A DNA stretch of 63,716 nucleotides. Origin: a bacterium. GTDB lineage: Bacteria > UBP14 > UBA6098 > JAFGQG01. This document shows, in pieces, positions 12,401 to 19,045 of this stretch; within the stretch, counting starts at the first letter, position 1, and each line of letters starts with the position of its first letter. Where the stretch lies: NCBI GenBank assembly GCA_016935765.1, contig JAFGQG010000137.1, forward strand, positions 1 to 63,716. The letters run 5' to 3'. A model generated the notes under the pieces. The model did no database searches. It saw nothing but the letters and a program-made list of their open reading frames with translations, and was not told where the DNA came from. A program made the translations under genes and the position numbers.

Positions 12401-12816
12401 GGCGGGAATCTTGAATCGGGATTGATGAATGGTCTGTCGAGGTCCATATAAAAAACCCATTCCCTGGGTCTGCCCGTCAGGTGATTTCCCAACAGGTCCT
12501 CCGCATCTACTAAAGAAACCTCGACCGTATCCTTGTTATCGAAGGGCACGTAAGGAGTAAAATAAAGGGTCTCGCCGGATACAAAATCAAGCTCCGGGTC
12601 AGAGATATCATAACTGATAGAGTTAACGGTAAGATTTATGGTGGCAGCGGCTATGCCGTCCGGGTCAATAATGGTTATAATTATCTGCTGGTATTCGCAT
12701 CCAGCCCACTGTGAATTACCGGGAAAAACAATATTCGCAACGGGTCCCTGGGCGAAAAGAAAGCAGGGAATCAGCATAATAAAAACCAATAAAACTGAAA
12801 TTTTATATTTAATCAC
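475..12816 (-). CDS. Giant exported repeat protein with gliding-type C-terminal sorting domain (4113 aa)
   Basis: The product starts at a GTG with AGGAG seven bases upstream and has a clear signal peptide (hydrophobic core, ending near CFLFAQ). The rest is about 18 repeats of roughly 195-200 residues. Each repeat has two Ig-like halves: one opening with GP-A-x(n)-P and C-x-x-Q-x-I and containing an NG-hD motif, then DLSPP with D-x-x-SGVD, ending in C-x-PN..CW.F. The conserved Cys pairs could form disulfides outside the cell. The last ~90 residues contain VPFTPNGDGFND and a WDG..GN turn. This is the hallmark of the CHU_C/FlgD-like tail that directs type IX-like secretion or anchoring. Role inferred: a cell-surface adhesin or stalk-like filament. 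The gene is single and transcribed away from its neighbours. I recognise no enzymatic domain. Confidence 0.9.
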   Translation of the reverse strand: MIKYKISVLLVFIMLIPCFLFAQGPVANIVFPGNSQWAGCEYQQIIITIIDPDGIAAATINLTVNSISYDISDPELDFVSGETLYFTPYVPFDNKDTVEVSLVDAEDLLGNHLTGRPREWVFYMDLDRPFINPDSRFPPPDTVITGGYLDIGISIEVDDTTSGLRLGGGTLCMCFTSFASSNCYGSRGSGCCWDVTGSSCLRYEDSISLAWTEDDFQAEDSVHVCFLKAIDRVQDNALTCGPNWVDTMDADLCWDFVIDSRGPRAYLIWPNVGDTIACDSLVVKLTDMSGVDISYGQIRAAGTNYWFSDPRISFIGDSLLILVDPLWPASGAISARMNRALDVNGTMSTYVGGDFDTWTFYIDKLPPTPSNPQPPPDTVVGESQPLISLEITDNVSGVNPSSLRITVNGTPYSYTHAAVSYVGDMLTFNPVIAGVNFADGDTVVVCLISAEDRIPPDKCGPNTLDSPWCWQFYVDLSGPVASLILPPTNQYTACDDQEILFEIVDIGGVDSNSIVLTVEGTVYDFMDHLQFENDTLTFTPTSNWTDGATINFTLNSAMDINGNDLASPISSQFYVDLSPPFVTGFIPGIMDFVSDSFPILEIDLDDLGAGVDQTTAVINVLGSNFSYSGYPGAYTWDGSTLTFDLEATGFTFSHDDTVQVCLQIGDDIPTEYCGPNVLDTCWSFIFDLHGPTAQMVIPQDDTITGCPMQEIGIVVQDASGVDFSTISLWINGSFYGFGDISVVGDTVFFVPGSPWTDGDTVVVRLLSVEDNNGNALRDAPVEWQFVVDLSPPHLGTYNPGAEARVSTATPVISMFVLDEGAGVDTTSVQIRIDGIVYTYVSAGVSWSGSRIRFDCALAGVSFEDGDTVEVCLIYAADLVAPEYCGPNSATIDSCWFFVIDLSGPIAEMVVPIHGAFVGCPPQPIHILLVDPNGVVVESSSVEINGMLYDYFDPEISFSGNTMIFNPSVTWTDGDTVMIRMGSACDSFGNCITLGSYEWSFIMDLSPPYLSYVDPPPFSYISDSLPEIYLELPDDVSGIFGGTLEISINGSHYLGMMPGVNWVTDIGFEITTSALSFPWDDTLTFCIHEISDIVMPLYCGPNTYAPDTCWEYYVDIVGPTAHLVAPDDETITACSLQNIVIEIFDGGGIQTDAIEFDLNGAHLTVADPRLSFENDTLFYAPIASWEDGDTVNFEVLAAPDIAGNDLEGPAAWSFVVDLSPPVIVDFSPPAWSLLSDPTPTITIEVADSVAGVNPSSIVMNVGGTPYVYPAAGLTWNGATGTITFDSEVAGRAFADGDTIQICLTVADLVSPVYCGPNILPMFCFRVTFDLLGPEAHIIRPLPGQYTACSNQGIFIYLYDSRGINTSTLNLVVNSVGYNISAPELSYLYDSLLVFNPSTDWSDGEVVTVNLSGVEDNSGNALSTPINWTFNVDLSPPVISNMDPAPGSTETSPTPVISFDVNDAGSGVDPSTFVVEIAGEILNGIPPEVDWDGVTYSVAVESLAMYFRDGDTVVICVRGVADSPDLCPANVMPDTCWEFYVSSSGPIAEIITPPSGHVSSCSDQQIQIRLYDGNGIDTSTISLRINTTIYHLSDPRLTYADSVLTFAPSPLWSHADTLGVVLLQADDMLGTPLEYGALAWYFYIDLEPPVINSIEPPDGASLSDPDSTIFVCAFDDVAGINPASLELVIGGVTYYSTDVTWLSDTISFSLSSLGYLPVDGEELEICIEQLGDQPDLCDPNFISDTCWSYVFDFRGPQVDFAYPRSGFYTSCEDFDVELRITDVSGVDINTLILEVDGVEYAYPNPALSYAGGVLRFSSPAPWVNGDSIVVRLIQVYDFAGNGISPAPMEWWFGLDFSPPEVTNPLPSPGSIITTPTPDISVDIQDASSGVDSTTITLIVDGTPYVIGDPGISWDGLTLSFSSTVAGVTFPNEAVVEVCLQPVSDRAVLCGVNTSEEYCWNFTLDFSGPTDTMIVPRPDATTACADQEIQLLLRDVNGVDCSSIELRVAGVEYNTSYAGLTCEDSIITFTPSGDFSEGYISVGVLHAEDTLGNVADEFTVWFFIVDLSPPEVLHFLPPDGSISGDSSAGIAVSFWDEYSGVDTSSIIVQVNGVNYTFGSPALEWADSMLYFHPERVGVNFRNNDTVEVCVQAADDPDYCPPNVMTPMFCWSFEMDLAGPFATVVSPPFDAVTSCFDQEIQIRITDVSGIDPASIILEINGDPFYYPSPELSFTYPVLTFTPSSYWSSGDTVLVVLREAEDNLGNPLSVPGSVWTRFVVDLEPPVAYGFYPADLTVTSDTEQVIWLYVADSLSGVDTTSIILEVNGVEYELGVDPGLTWRRGWLTFDPVVAGVYFRNGETVNICLVSAEDSPDLCPPNAIVDPVCWSFTVNTSGPMARILEPSPDAFVACPPGEQQILVRITDGDGITLESIILEVNGTDYTIGPELSFAYPVLTYTPSVPWGDGDVIHAILTNAADSIGNPLGSPLDWRFTVDLSPPEYSNPQPTPGSVSSEALPEISINITDAYSGVLGTSIVVTVDSDPYSIGSGLTWVRPVATITPESLRTAFADGETVEVCLEDVSDNPDYCDPNHIGEPYCWSFTMDIGGPAARIISPTPGSYVACRDTMQQILIYLWDDMGIIADSIRMTVNGDVYGYRSDQVTYTGDTLLKFTALYTHWVDGATVSVALNRALDELGNNLAAPLSWEFFMDLSAPVMENPHPYSGEVISEPNPVINMRLWDELSGLDTSSIILSINGDEYSYETSTAFFYVDTLLSFHTGDEGVVFENNDTVEVCIVQALDTPDYCGPNTLDTCWNFFVDLAAPGVVRYFPPDGSFTSCEDQVITILLTDYNGIDITSIQLEVNSVVYDISSTELSFEADSLAILFEPSASFVDGEIVNVVLLSVGDTVGNLASGILSFSFTVDLAPPVATNPDPPDAGSVSDSTPTITLDVTDALSGVDSASLTLLVNGIYTYTLASAAMTWDGTTITLETETAGLDFEDGEAVEVCLTSASDLALFCPPNGISIPYCWTFDISLAGPHAVIIQPGRGDFVACRVAEQLIIMEITDDDGVVEDSIILMVNSIPYTTSMSELTWSAPTLEYAPSTPWTDGAIVNVELTRATDTEGNGMSSPVSWNFTVDLSAPYVFNCDPLPGEFVSPTTSEIRVELLDDLAGMSDSVRIQVEGAWYTPDDPAVTWDGYLLVFYPDSAGLVYMAGDTIEVCIGAFDTPDWCDPNELDSCWVFVIAAGGPIAEAVRPLGGEITTCAYPEIIIHLEDPEGDDIDASTIVIEVDDSILTYGDVGLTYNPSDSSIHYTTPIPFSHYDTIVVILLEVSDIYGASLASPYEFWFIVDVEPPVGSLETPADGAVVGLTRPDISLTVEDLPAGLDPESLTFSIDARVYSYTAGEVALAGDVAQLPGSTLDAPFSGGDTICVEAYFCDNGLYCPANCTTHTWCFSIGGEGPIAMLLAPPESSFTSCSLQHVSIELQDPNGIDPASIRLVVQASEFTLPSANLDFSAGVLTFTPTAGFDDGEVVNVQLYAADSLGNLLEPSPFRATFIVDISAPLLYNMLPSDMEIVYDWSQPVSVDVEDVLAGVDASSLTMRVQMQQGTRELSPDSVDAAFDGTTFSFAPPGILFHERDTIELTVYASDLAEFCGSNTDSAAWRFVVGDDDTIPPSYSNFTPGNVLEGIAFDIEADIADTSGVFDDSTGPGGQGVYLVWDNDSDFTDGDEITILMSEVTRRARVAPGTSEIILSAHHFITQTQIPPQIAADSFVYFVVYAHDNDFDFDTLVDRASGSSAIQRVLIRSAAGPTAQLLYPEDGSFTSCEDQEVIILLEDPDGLDESTIEFAVDGSHYTPISTNVIFRNDSIIFTPVSDFVNNQVVDVELVSAADGWGNALSEPYAWSFTVDLQGPFAELIEPDEGALIIDILELTLGIWDSLSGVDEYSITITVDGVTYDLSAPALVWDSANGELHYSSVVADQEFTEGDTVCVELITADDNAEYCGANEFEGFYRYCFPVLVLLDCDVYPVPFTPNGDGFNDTLWINYPEQHVEKAELFIFDFDGREILNKSIGPTPYKGSNYWDGIDGNGNAALPGVYLYVVKVRDDVVCKGTTVLAR

Positions 12817-12874
12817 ATTTGCTCCTGTTATTTTTACTTATTATGTGCGTAAGTTTTCTATTTTTGCTTTACAT

Positions 12875-12903
12875 AAGATAATAAATTTAAAAACAGAAGT
12901 CAA
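12875..12903 (-). promoter_or_regulatory. Putative sigma70 promoter of the giant surface protein gene
   Basis: Read on the minus strand, TTGACT is followed after 17 bases by TATCTT. This predicts a leader of about 50-55 bases before the GTG at 12816. A second TTGACT lies a little further upstream without a good -10 box. Confidence 0.45.
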
Positions 12904-13032
12904 GCTAAACCGACCAGTCAAGAGGTTATAGTATATTTTGTATATTGTAGACTTGCTCAACAAGAAATTTGAGCACTTACATTTTAGATGTGTGCTGTGA
13001 AACATCCTGGGTAATCAAACAAATACAGCCGG

Positions 13033-13533
13033 TCACCTAACATAGAAAACGGAAATTATGACCATTGCGGATATGCACATGTATTTAAACGTCAAGGCTC
13101 CTACCCTTCCCACGAAAGCTCCCCATCCAGCTTTCATAGAAACATCCTCTTTTTGGGTGTAAATGTATTCCGCAATTATAGCGAGTACTATAGCCCCGAC
13201 AAAAACCCCGATAGCTGTCCCCAAAACCGGCAGAATAGCTGAACCTATGAGAGCCCCCAAAATCCCTCCGACAAAGGTGCCGATCATCCCCCACTTTGAG
13301 CCCCCATATTTCTTAACCGTGAATACCCCAAGAAAAAATTCTACCACCTCTCCCGCTACTGTTAGCACAAGAAAAATCAGAAGTATATACCAGGGAAACG
13401 GATCGAACTTATAGATAATGCTAAAAAAGATACTCGCGCCCAGGATAACATAAGTTCCCGGCACCGCAAAAGGAGTAAGGACTAATCCAACGAAAGCGAG
13501 AAAGTAGTAAATTACAATCGAGATTATGTGCAT
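13033..13533 (-). CDS. DUF456 family integral membrane protein
   Basis: The 166-residue product is almost entirely hydrophobic, with about four to five membrane segments. It carries glycine-rich stretches (VGGILGALIGSAILPVLG and GVFVGAIV) typical of DUF456 proteins, which resemble glycine-zipper membrane proteins. A charged loop (VKKYGGSKWG) separates the halves. Length fits the family. The family has no established function. The gene is separate from the giant gene (about 215 bases away) and divergent from the metallo-beta-lactamase gene, so it is probably transcribed alone. Confidence 0.8.
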   Translation of the reverse strand: MHIISIVIYYFLAFVGLVLTPFAVPGTYVILGASIFFSIIYKFDPFPWYILLIFLVLTVAGEVVEFFLGVFTVKKYGGSKWGMIGTFVGGILGALIGSAILPVLGTAIGVFVGAIVLAIIAEYIYTQKEDVSMKAGWGAFVGRVGALTFKYMCISAMVIISVFYVR

Positions 13534-13782
13534 GTTAATTCCTTATGTTTATATTTTCAGAAATCAAAAATTTACATGTCAATCCATTAAAAAATAAAAT
13601 TTCAACCGCATTATGTCAAAGAAATATTTTGGTAACCGGCAACGCGGTGTTTTTGCATAATTCAAGCAAAGAATTTATTATGCGTTTTTTCATTTGCGTG
13701 TTTAGGCTTTATGCCTTATTATTATTTAAACGATTCTTAACAAAAGGAAATACACAACCAACTTTATGCATTCGGGAGAAAA

Positions 13783-15171
13783 ATGGATTTAACTTTTTGC
13801 GGAGCTGCGAAGATAGTAACCGGTTCATGTTACTGGATAAAAACTGGTAAAACACAGATTCTCGTGGATTGCGGGATGTTCCAGGGCAGTAAAAAAACAA
13901 ACCGGCGGAACTACGAACCCTTCAAATTTAAGCCTGAGAAAATTGATTATCTTTTTCTGACTCACGCTCACATCGATCATTCCGGCTTAATACCCAAGCT
14001 GGTAGCAAACGGATTCAGCGGTAAAATTTTCACTACTGACGCCACGATAGACTTATGCGAAATCATGCTGGAAGACAGTGCTGGGATACAAATAATGGAA
14101 ACCGAACACGAAAACAAGAGAAGGCTGAGGCAGGGGCTGCCGCCACGTAAACCGCTTTATACCATCGAGGATGCTAAAAATTCAATGCAATTCTTCGAGG
14201 CGGTGGAATACGACAGGTTGTACAACATCAACGATACAATCGAGGTGAGATATCGTGACGCGGGACACATTCTGGGGTCCTCCATAATCGAGCTCTTTGT
14301 TAAAGAGAACGGGCAAAAAAAGAAGCTCGTATTTTCCGGGGATATCGGACAATGGAACGTCCCCATAGTTAAAGACCCAACAATGATAGACGAAGCTGAT
14401 TACCTTTTTGTAGAATCCACATACGGCGACAGGCTTCATGAAGGGGTTGGTCTTAGAAACGAACTGCTACTAAAATACACAGTGGAAACATTCAAGAAGG
14501 GCGGCAAGCTGCTTATTCCTTCCTTCGCAATCGAGAGAACCCAGGAGCTTTTGTACTCATTCAATGATCTTATCCTGAGCGGCAGTTTTCCGGACGAGAA
14601 GATATTTCTTGACAGTCCGCTTGCAATCAAAGCAACGGAGATCTTTAAGAAGTACAGAAAGTACTATGATAAGGAAGCCAAGAACGAATACGAGCATCCA
14701 TTTACTTTCCCTAATCTTGTTTATAACCATGAAACGGAGGACTCTATCAAGCTGAACAACTACGGGAAACCCTGTATCATTATTGCCGGTAGTGGAATGT
14801 GTACAGGTGGAAGGATCAGGCACCACCTTAAACACAGCTTATGGGATCCAAAGAACACGGTGCTTTTCGTTGGATATCAAGCGGAGGGCAGTCTGGGAAG
14901 ATACATCCTTGAGGGTGCGGAAAGAGTAAAAATGATGGGTTTGGAAATCATAGTAAAAGCTGATATTCGCAAGATAAACAGTTTTTCCGCCCACGCTGAC
15001 TACCCTGAGCTTATCAAGTGGACTCAGAGTTTTACAGAAAAACCCGAAACTGTATTCGTGGTTCACGGCGAGGAAAAATCAGCTATGGCTCTCAGTGACA
15101 AACTAAAGGAGCTGGGCTTCGATTGCCATGTACCCGAAATTGGAGAAGTATTCACGATAGGAGAAAGTTGA
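13783..15171 (+). CDS. Beta-CASP metallo-beta-lactamase fold RNase (CPSF/YSH1-like)
   Basis: The N-terminal metallo-beta-lactamase half carries the zinc motif HAHIDH at residues 61-66 and an upstream DCGMFQG. The middle beta-CASP half includes SFAIERTQELL and GSGMCTGGR. The C-terminal part has FSAHADYPEL and a final VVHGE, the later zinc/active-site motifs. At 462 residues it has the length of bacterial members annotated as MBL-fold exonuclease/RNA-specificity proteins, which process RNA in the cytoplasm. The start has GGGAG just upstream. The stop overlaps the next gene's TTG start (TTGA), so the two genes are probably translationally coupled. Confidence 0.9.
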   Translation: MDLTFCGAAKIVTGSCYWIKTGKTQILVDCGMFQGSKKTNRRNYEPFKFKPEKIDYLFLTHAHIDHSGLIPKLVANGFSGKIFTTDATIDLCEIMLEDSAGIQIMETEHENKRRLRQGLPPRKPLYTIEDAKNSMQFFEAVEYDRLYNINDTIEVRYRDAGHILGSSIIELFVKENGQKKKLVFSGDIGQWNVPIVKDPTMIDEADYLFVESTYGDRLHEGVGLRNELLLKYTVETFKKGGKLLIPSFAIERTQELLYSFNDLILSGSFPDEKIFLDSPLAIKATEIFKKYRKYYDKEAKNEYEHPFTFPNLVYNHETEDSIKLNNYGKPCIIIAGSGMCTGGRIRHHLKHSLWDPKNTVLFVGYQAEGSLGRYILEGAERVKMMGLEIIVKADIRKINSFSAHADYPELIKWTQSFTEKPETVFVVHGEEKSAMALSDKLKELGFDCHVPEIGEVFTIGES

Positions 15172-16694
15172 ACACTGGATTCAGTACCGAAAAATATATA
15201 GAATTGCAGACAAAGGAAATCAAGAATAGGGTTTCCAAATTTGACGATAAACTGTACCTGGAATTTGGCGGGAAGTTATGTAACGATTTTCACGCTGCGC
15301 GAGTGCTTCCCGGGTACGAACCCGATTTGAAAATAAGGGTATTAAAAGCGCTTGGTAATCATGTTGAGATCATTTATTGCGTGAGCGCCAAGGACATTCA
15401 AAAGGGAAGGATCCGCCAGGATTTCGGTCTGACGTATGACAAACAGGTGCTTAAAGACCTGGCAGACCTTACCGAAAAGGGGCTGAGAATCTCTACGATA
15501 AACATATCACTTTTCCAGGGCGAGGAAGCAGTCGTGCGCTTTAAGAAGAAAATGGAGTTTTTTGGGTACAAGGTTTACAGTCAGCCGATTATAGAGGGTT
15601 ATCCTCTTGATCTGAAAAAAATAGTCAGCAAAAAGGGGTATGGCAGCATGACCTACATCCCAACAAGCAAACCAATCGTCATAATAACTGGCGCTGGCGG
15701 CGGATCCGGCAAGATGGCGCTTTGTTTATCCCAGATATATCACGATACCGGGATGGGCATCAACTCTGGCTTCGCAAAATTTGAGACCTTTCCGATATGG
15801 CATCTTGACGCGGACCATCCCATCAATATAGCCTATGAATCCGCAACCGCAGACCTTGGCGATATAGTCATGCTCGATCCTTTTCACTTGAAAAGCTACA
15901 ACCAAATAGCTGTAAATTACAACAGGGATATAGAAAACTTCGATCTCATGAAGAGCATCATGGACAGTATCGCTTCCAAAACCAATCACGTACATAATTA
16001 CAAATCGCCGACCGACATGGGAGTAAACATGGCGGGACGGGCAATCATCGACGAGAATATATGCAGGGAAGCGGCAAAGCAAGAAGTTATAAGAAGGTAT
16101 CTCAGGTACAGAAAAGAAGCTCTCCTGGGAACAGGTAAAAAGGAGACTCTGATCAGAGCAGAAAACCTGATGCAAAAACTTAAAATCAAAGTGGAGGACA
16201 GAAGGGTTGTAATTGCGGCGCGCAAAGCAGCTAAAGAGGCTGACCAAACGGGCAAGGGGAACAAGGGAGTGTGTTGCGGCGCGGCAATTCAGTTACCTGA
16301 CGGTAAAATTGTTACAGGCAAAAACTCCCCTCTTTTACACGCTGAATCCGCTGCAGTAATTAACGCAATTAAAACCATGGCAAACGTCGACGACGAGCAC
16401 CACATTATCCACAAAAAGATCATCGATAACGTGAATATTCTGAAAAAGGAGATACTTAAAGGTACATCCGAGAGCCTAAACCTTGACGAAACACTAATAG
16501 CGCTGGCTATAAGCGCAAATTTCGATGAAAAAGCGGGGGCTTGCATTCACATGCTGAACAAACTCTCCAATTGCGACATGCATGTTACTCATCTCCCTGT
16601 AGAAGGGGATGAAGCAGGATTGGTGAAACTCAGAATGAACGTAACCACCGACGCGGAGCTTCCGAATTGGAATTCAGATAGAAAATTAAATTGA
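15168..16694 (+). CDS. DUF1846 family protein
   Basis: The product opens with a DUF1846 signature (GFSTEKYIELQTKEIKNR, then YLEFGGKL and HAARVLPGY). It has a glycine-rich loop GAGGGSGK in the middle, resembling a nucleotide-binding loop, and closely matches the family's usual length of about 500 residues. The biochemical role of the family is not established. I place the start at the TTG (15168) that overlaps the upstream stop. AGGAG lies four bases before it and the family sequence begins right there. An ATG at 15123 would add a tail read from inside the upstream gene. Expression is likely coupled to the metallo-beta-lactamase gene. Confidence 0.85.
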   Translation: MNTGFSTEKYIELQTKEIKNRVSKFDDKLYLEFGGKLCNDFHAARVLPGYEPDLKIRVLKALGNHVEIIYCVSAKDIQKGRIRQDFGLTYDKQVLKDLADLTEKGLRISTINISLFQGEEAVVRFKKKMEFFGYKVYSQPIIEGYPLDLKKIVSKKGYGSMTYIPTSKPIVIITGAGGGSGKMALCLSQIYHDTGMGINSGFAKFETFPIWHLDADHPINIAYESATADLGDIVMLDPFHLKSYNQIAVNYNRDIENFDLMKSIMDSIASKTNHVHNYKSPTDMGVNMAGRAIIDENICREAAKQEVIRRYLRYRKEALLGTGKKETLIRAENLMQKLKIKVEDRRVVIAARKAAKEADQTGKGNKGVCCGAAIQLPDGKIVTGKNSPLLHAESAAVINAIKTMANVDDEHHIIHKKIIDNVNILKKEILKGTSESLNLDETLIALAISANFDEKAGACIHMLNKLSNCDMHVTHLPVEGDEAGLVKLRMNVTTDAELPNWNSDRKLN

Positions 16695-16751
16695 GTTTTA
16701 ACATTCTATTTTTTTTGAAATAGATTTGAACAATTAAAAAAGGAAGTTAAA

Positions 16752-19004
16752 ATGCATAAGGTTTTCTTTGTTTTTTTTATCATCATTTTCAGCGCCGCCG
16801 GTGTTTTCTCTCAGATTGAAACTCTCCCCAAGTTACCAAAAACGAACGTTGATATTCCCTGGACAGAGTTAAGGGAACTCATCGAACTATCGATGAAGAA
16901 AGACAGCACAATACTGATACCGCCGTTAGAATATATGATACCTTCTGCGGATTACAGGGCAGGAATCACCGGAAACAGGGTTAACGGGACTGTCAATCTC
17001 ACTATCGTTGTACTCAAACATGGCTATGTAGATATTCCCCTGTTTGACCTGTCACTTCCACTTCATTCCCCAAAGCTCAACGGTCTCTCGGCGCCAATTA
17101 CTCCAAGGGGCAGTAAAAATTCCCTTATTTTAAAAGGTCCTGGTGAATTCGCGTTCACTGCCGGTTTCGTCATTCAACTTGCCGAACACACAACCAACTT
17201 CCGCTTGAATATTCCACGTTCCAGCACCACCTGGTTCCAGTTAACCATACCCGGAACCAACCTTGACGTTAAACTAACTCCCGGCAGCAGCATTGCAAAA
17301 CAAACACTTCCGGGAAAAACGGTAGTTGAAGCACACCTGTCATCAACCGACTATATTTTCTGCGAATGGTTCGAGTCCCTGCCGGAGGAAGCAGAAGAAG
17401 AGGTAGAACCGGTGCTTTATTCCGAGGCGCAGATACTTTACTCGGTTGGTGAGGGAATGGTTAAAGGATCCGCAGTGATGTCGTACTCTGTTGTCCAGGG
17501 GAAGGTAGATGTCGTTCGTTTCAGGATCCCCAAAGATGTGAGAATCCTGAATGTCAACACGTCCAATCAGAGAGACTGGAAAATGGAAGAGGAAGAGGGC
17601 GGAAAGATTGTAAGCTGCTATTTAAAGTTCCCGTCGGACGGAACGATCAACGTAACCTGTAATTACGAACACACGATGGAAGCCGTCAGCGCGACTGTCA
17701 ATTTACCCGTACTGGAATGTCTGGGAGTTGAACGCGAAAAGGGTTATATTGGAGTAGAAGCAACGACAAATGTTGAGATCTCTCTTATGTCGGACGCACT
17801 GGATGTCGCGTCGAGAGTGGACCGTTCCGAACTTCCCCAGAACCTATGGGGTCGAGCCAGTCACCCCATTATCCTTGCTTTCAAGTACCTTCAAACCCCT
17901 TATATTATACCGATAGATGTAGAAAAACACGAGGATCTGCCAGTAAAGGTGGCTACGGCTGATAACGCCGCCTTCGTCGCAATGCTGACAAGAGACGGGA
18001 ACTACATTGTCCGCGGCACTTATAACGTAAGAAATAACCTGAAGCAGTTTCTTGCTTTACGGCTTCCTGATAACGCGGAATTATGGTCTCTCTTCGTGAA
18101 CGGGAAACCCGCAAAGCCAGGCAAGGGGGATAAAGATATAGTACTCATACCGATGGAAAAATCAAAGGGCGGCGGAGAATCAACGACCTTTCCTGTCGAA
18201 GTTGTATATTTCGTTAAAGGCAAAAAGTTAAGGTGCGTTGGCGGAAGAGAAGTCACCATGCCCAAAGTCGATGTCCCGGTCAGTGTCATGAACCTGTCGC
18301 TATACCTGCCAAATGGATACTCCTACACGGGATTTGGGGGCAACATGGAAGAAGCCACATACGAATTGACTTACGGGGACTCCAGGGGCGCCGGCGGTGT
18401 ATTCGACATGGAGTCAAACGTTCCGCCGATGGCGGCAAAAAGCCAGCGCGCCGCGGGAATGGAGGAAATGCTCGAAGCACAGGTGGAATACGAAAAGGAT
18501 ATGGTCAGTACCGCACAACGATTCTCTTCAACCGAAACGGGGGTATTCCCTGTTAGAATTTCGATACCGCAGGTGGGCACACAACGCCGCTTCCAAAAGT
18601 ATGTTCTGCCCGAAGATGAAAAAGCGCCGTTCCCCCAAGTCAAAGTGAAATTCACAAAGAAAGGTGTTAAAAACGCTCTAACCTTCATAGTGATAATCCT
18701 TTCAATACTGGCTTTCCTGCACTTTTCAAAATTAGTAATAAGATTTATCCACAGGATTATCGATAAAAAGAACAAAATTGTCTCCGCTGGAATCAGGGCT
18801 TTAATTGCCGCCTTCATCGAGATACTCATATTAACCTGGATAGCCGGACTTTTCGCTGTCAGCAGTCTATCCATTTCTCTAACATGGTTTTTCGGCGCAA
18901 TCATACTCGTAATCTACCTCGTAATCAAGTTCCTTATCAAGGGCTTACTAAAAAAAACAAGAAAAGAAAACGAAGAAGAACCAAGGTTTCCTGAAGAAAA
19001 TTAA
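16752..19004 (+). CDS. Exported protein with C-terminal membrane helices, unknown function
   Basis: The 750-residue product has a signal peptide ending near VFSQ. A large beta-rich extracytoplasmic region covers roughly residues 25-635. About four membrane helices lie between residues 640 and 735, followed by a charged KKTRKENEEE tail. Motifs such as LFVNGKPAKPGKGDKD and the final LPNGYSYTGFGG stretch recall conserved uncharacterised secreted proteins of FCB/planctomycete-type bacteria; that similarity is from memory. No catalytic motif is visible. AAGGAAG precedes the ATG. It sits about 40 bases before the glycosyltransferase gene, so the two may share a transcript. Confidence 0.6.
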   Translation: MHKVFFVFFIIIFSAAGVFSQIETLPKLPKTNVDIPWTELRELIELSMKKDSTILIPPLEYMIPSADYRAGITGNRVNGTVNLTIVVLKHGYVDIPLFDLSLPLHSPKLNGLSAPITPRGSKNSLILKGPGEFAFTAGFVIQLAEHTTNFRLNIPRSSTTWFQLTIPGTNLDVKLTPGSSIAKQTLPGKTVVEAHLSSTDYIFCEWFESLPEEAEEEVEPVLYSEAQILYSVGEGMVKGSAVMSYSVVQGKVDVVRFRIPKDVRILNVNTSNQRDWKMEEEEGGKIVSCYLKFPSDGTINVTCNYEHTMEAVSATVNLPVLECLGVEREKGYIGVEATTNVEISLMSDALDVASRVDRSELPQNLWGRASHPIILAFKYLQTPYIIPIDVEKHEDLPVKVATADNAAFVAMLTRDGNYIVRGTYNVRNNLKQFLALRLPDNAELWSLFVNGKPAKPGKGDKDIVLIPMEKSKGGGESTTFPVEVVYFVKGKKLRCVGGREVTMPKVDVPVSVMNLSLYLPNGYSYTGFGGNMEEATYELTYGDSRGAGGVFDMESNVPPMAAKSQRAAGMEEMLEAQVEYEKDMVSTAQRFSSTETGVFPVRISIPQVGTQRRFQKYVLPEDEKAPFPQVKVKFTKKGVKNALTFIVIILSILAFLHFSKLVIRFIHRIIDKKNKIVSAGIRALIAAFIEILILTWIAGLFAVSSLSISLTWFFGAIILVIYLVIKFLIKGLLKKTRKENEEEPRFPEEN

Positions 19005-19045
19005 AGAAAATCTTAAATAGTAAACTTAACATAAACTACCAGAAG

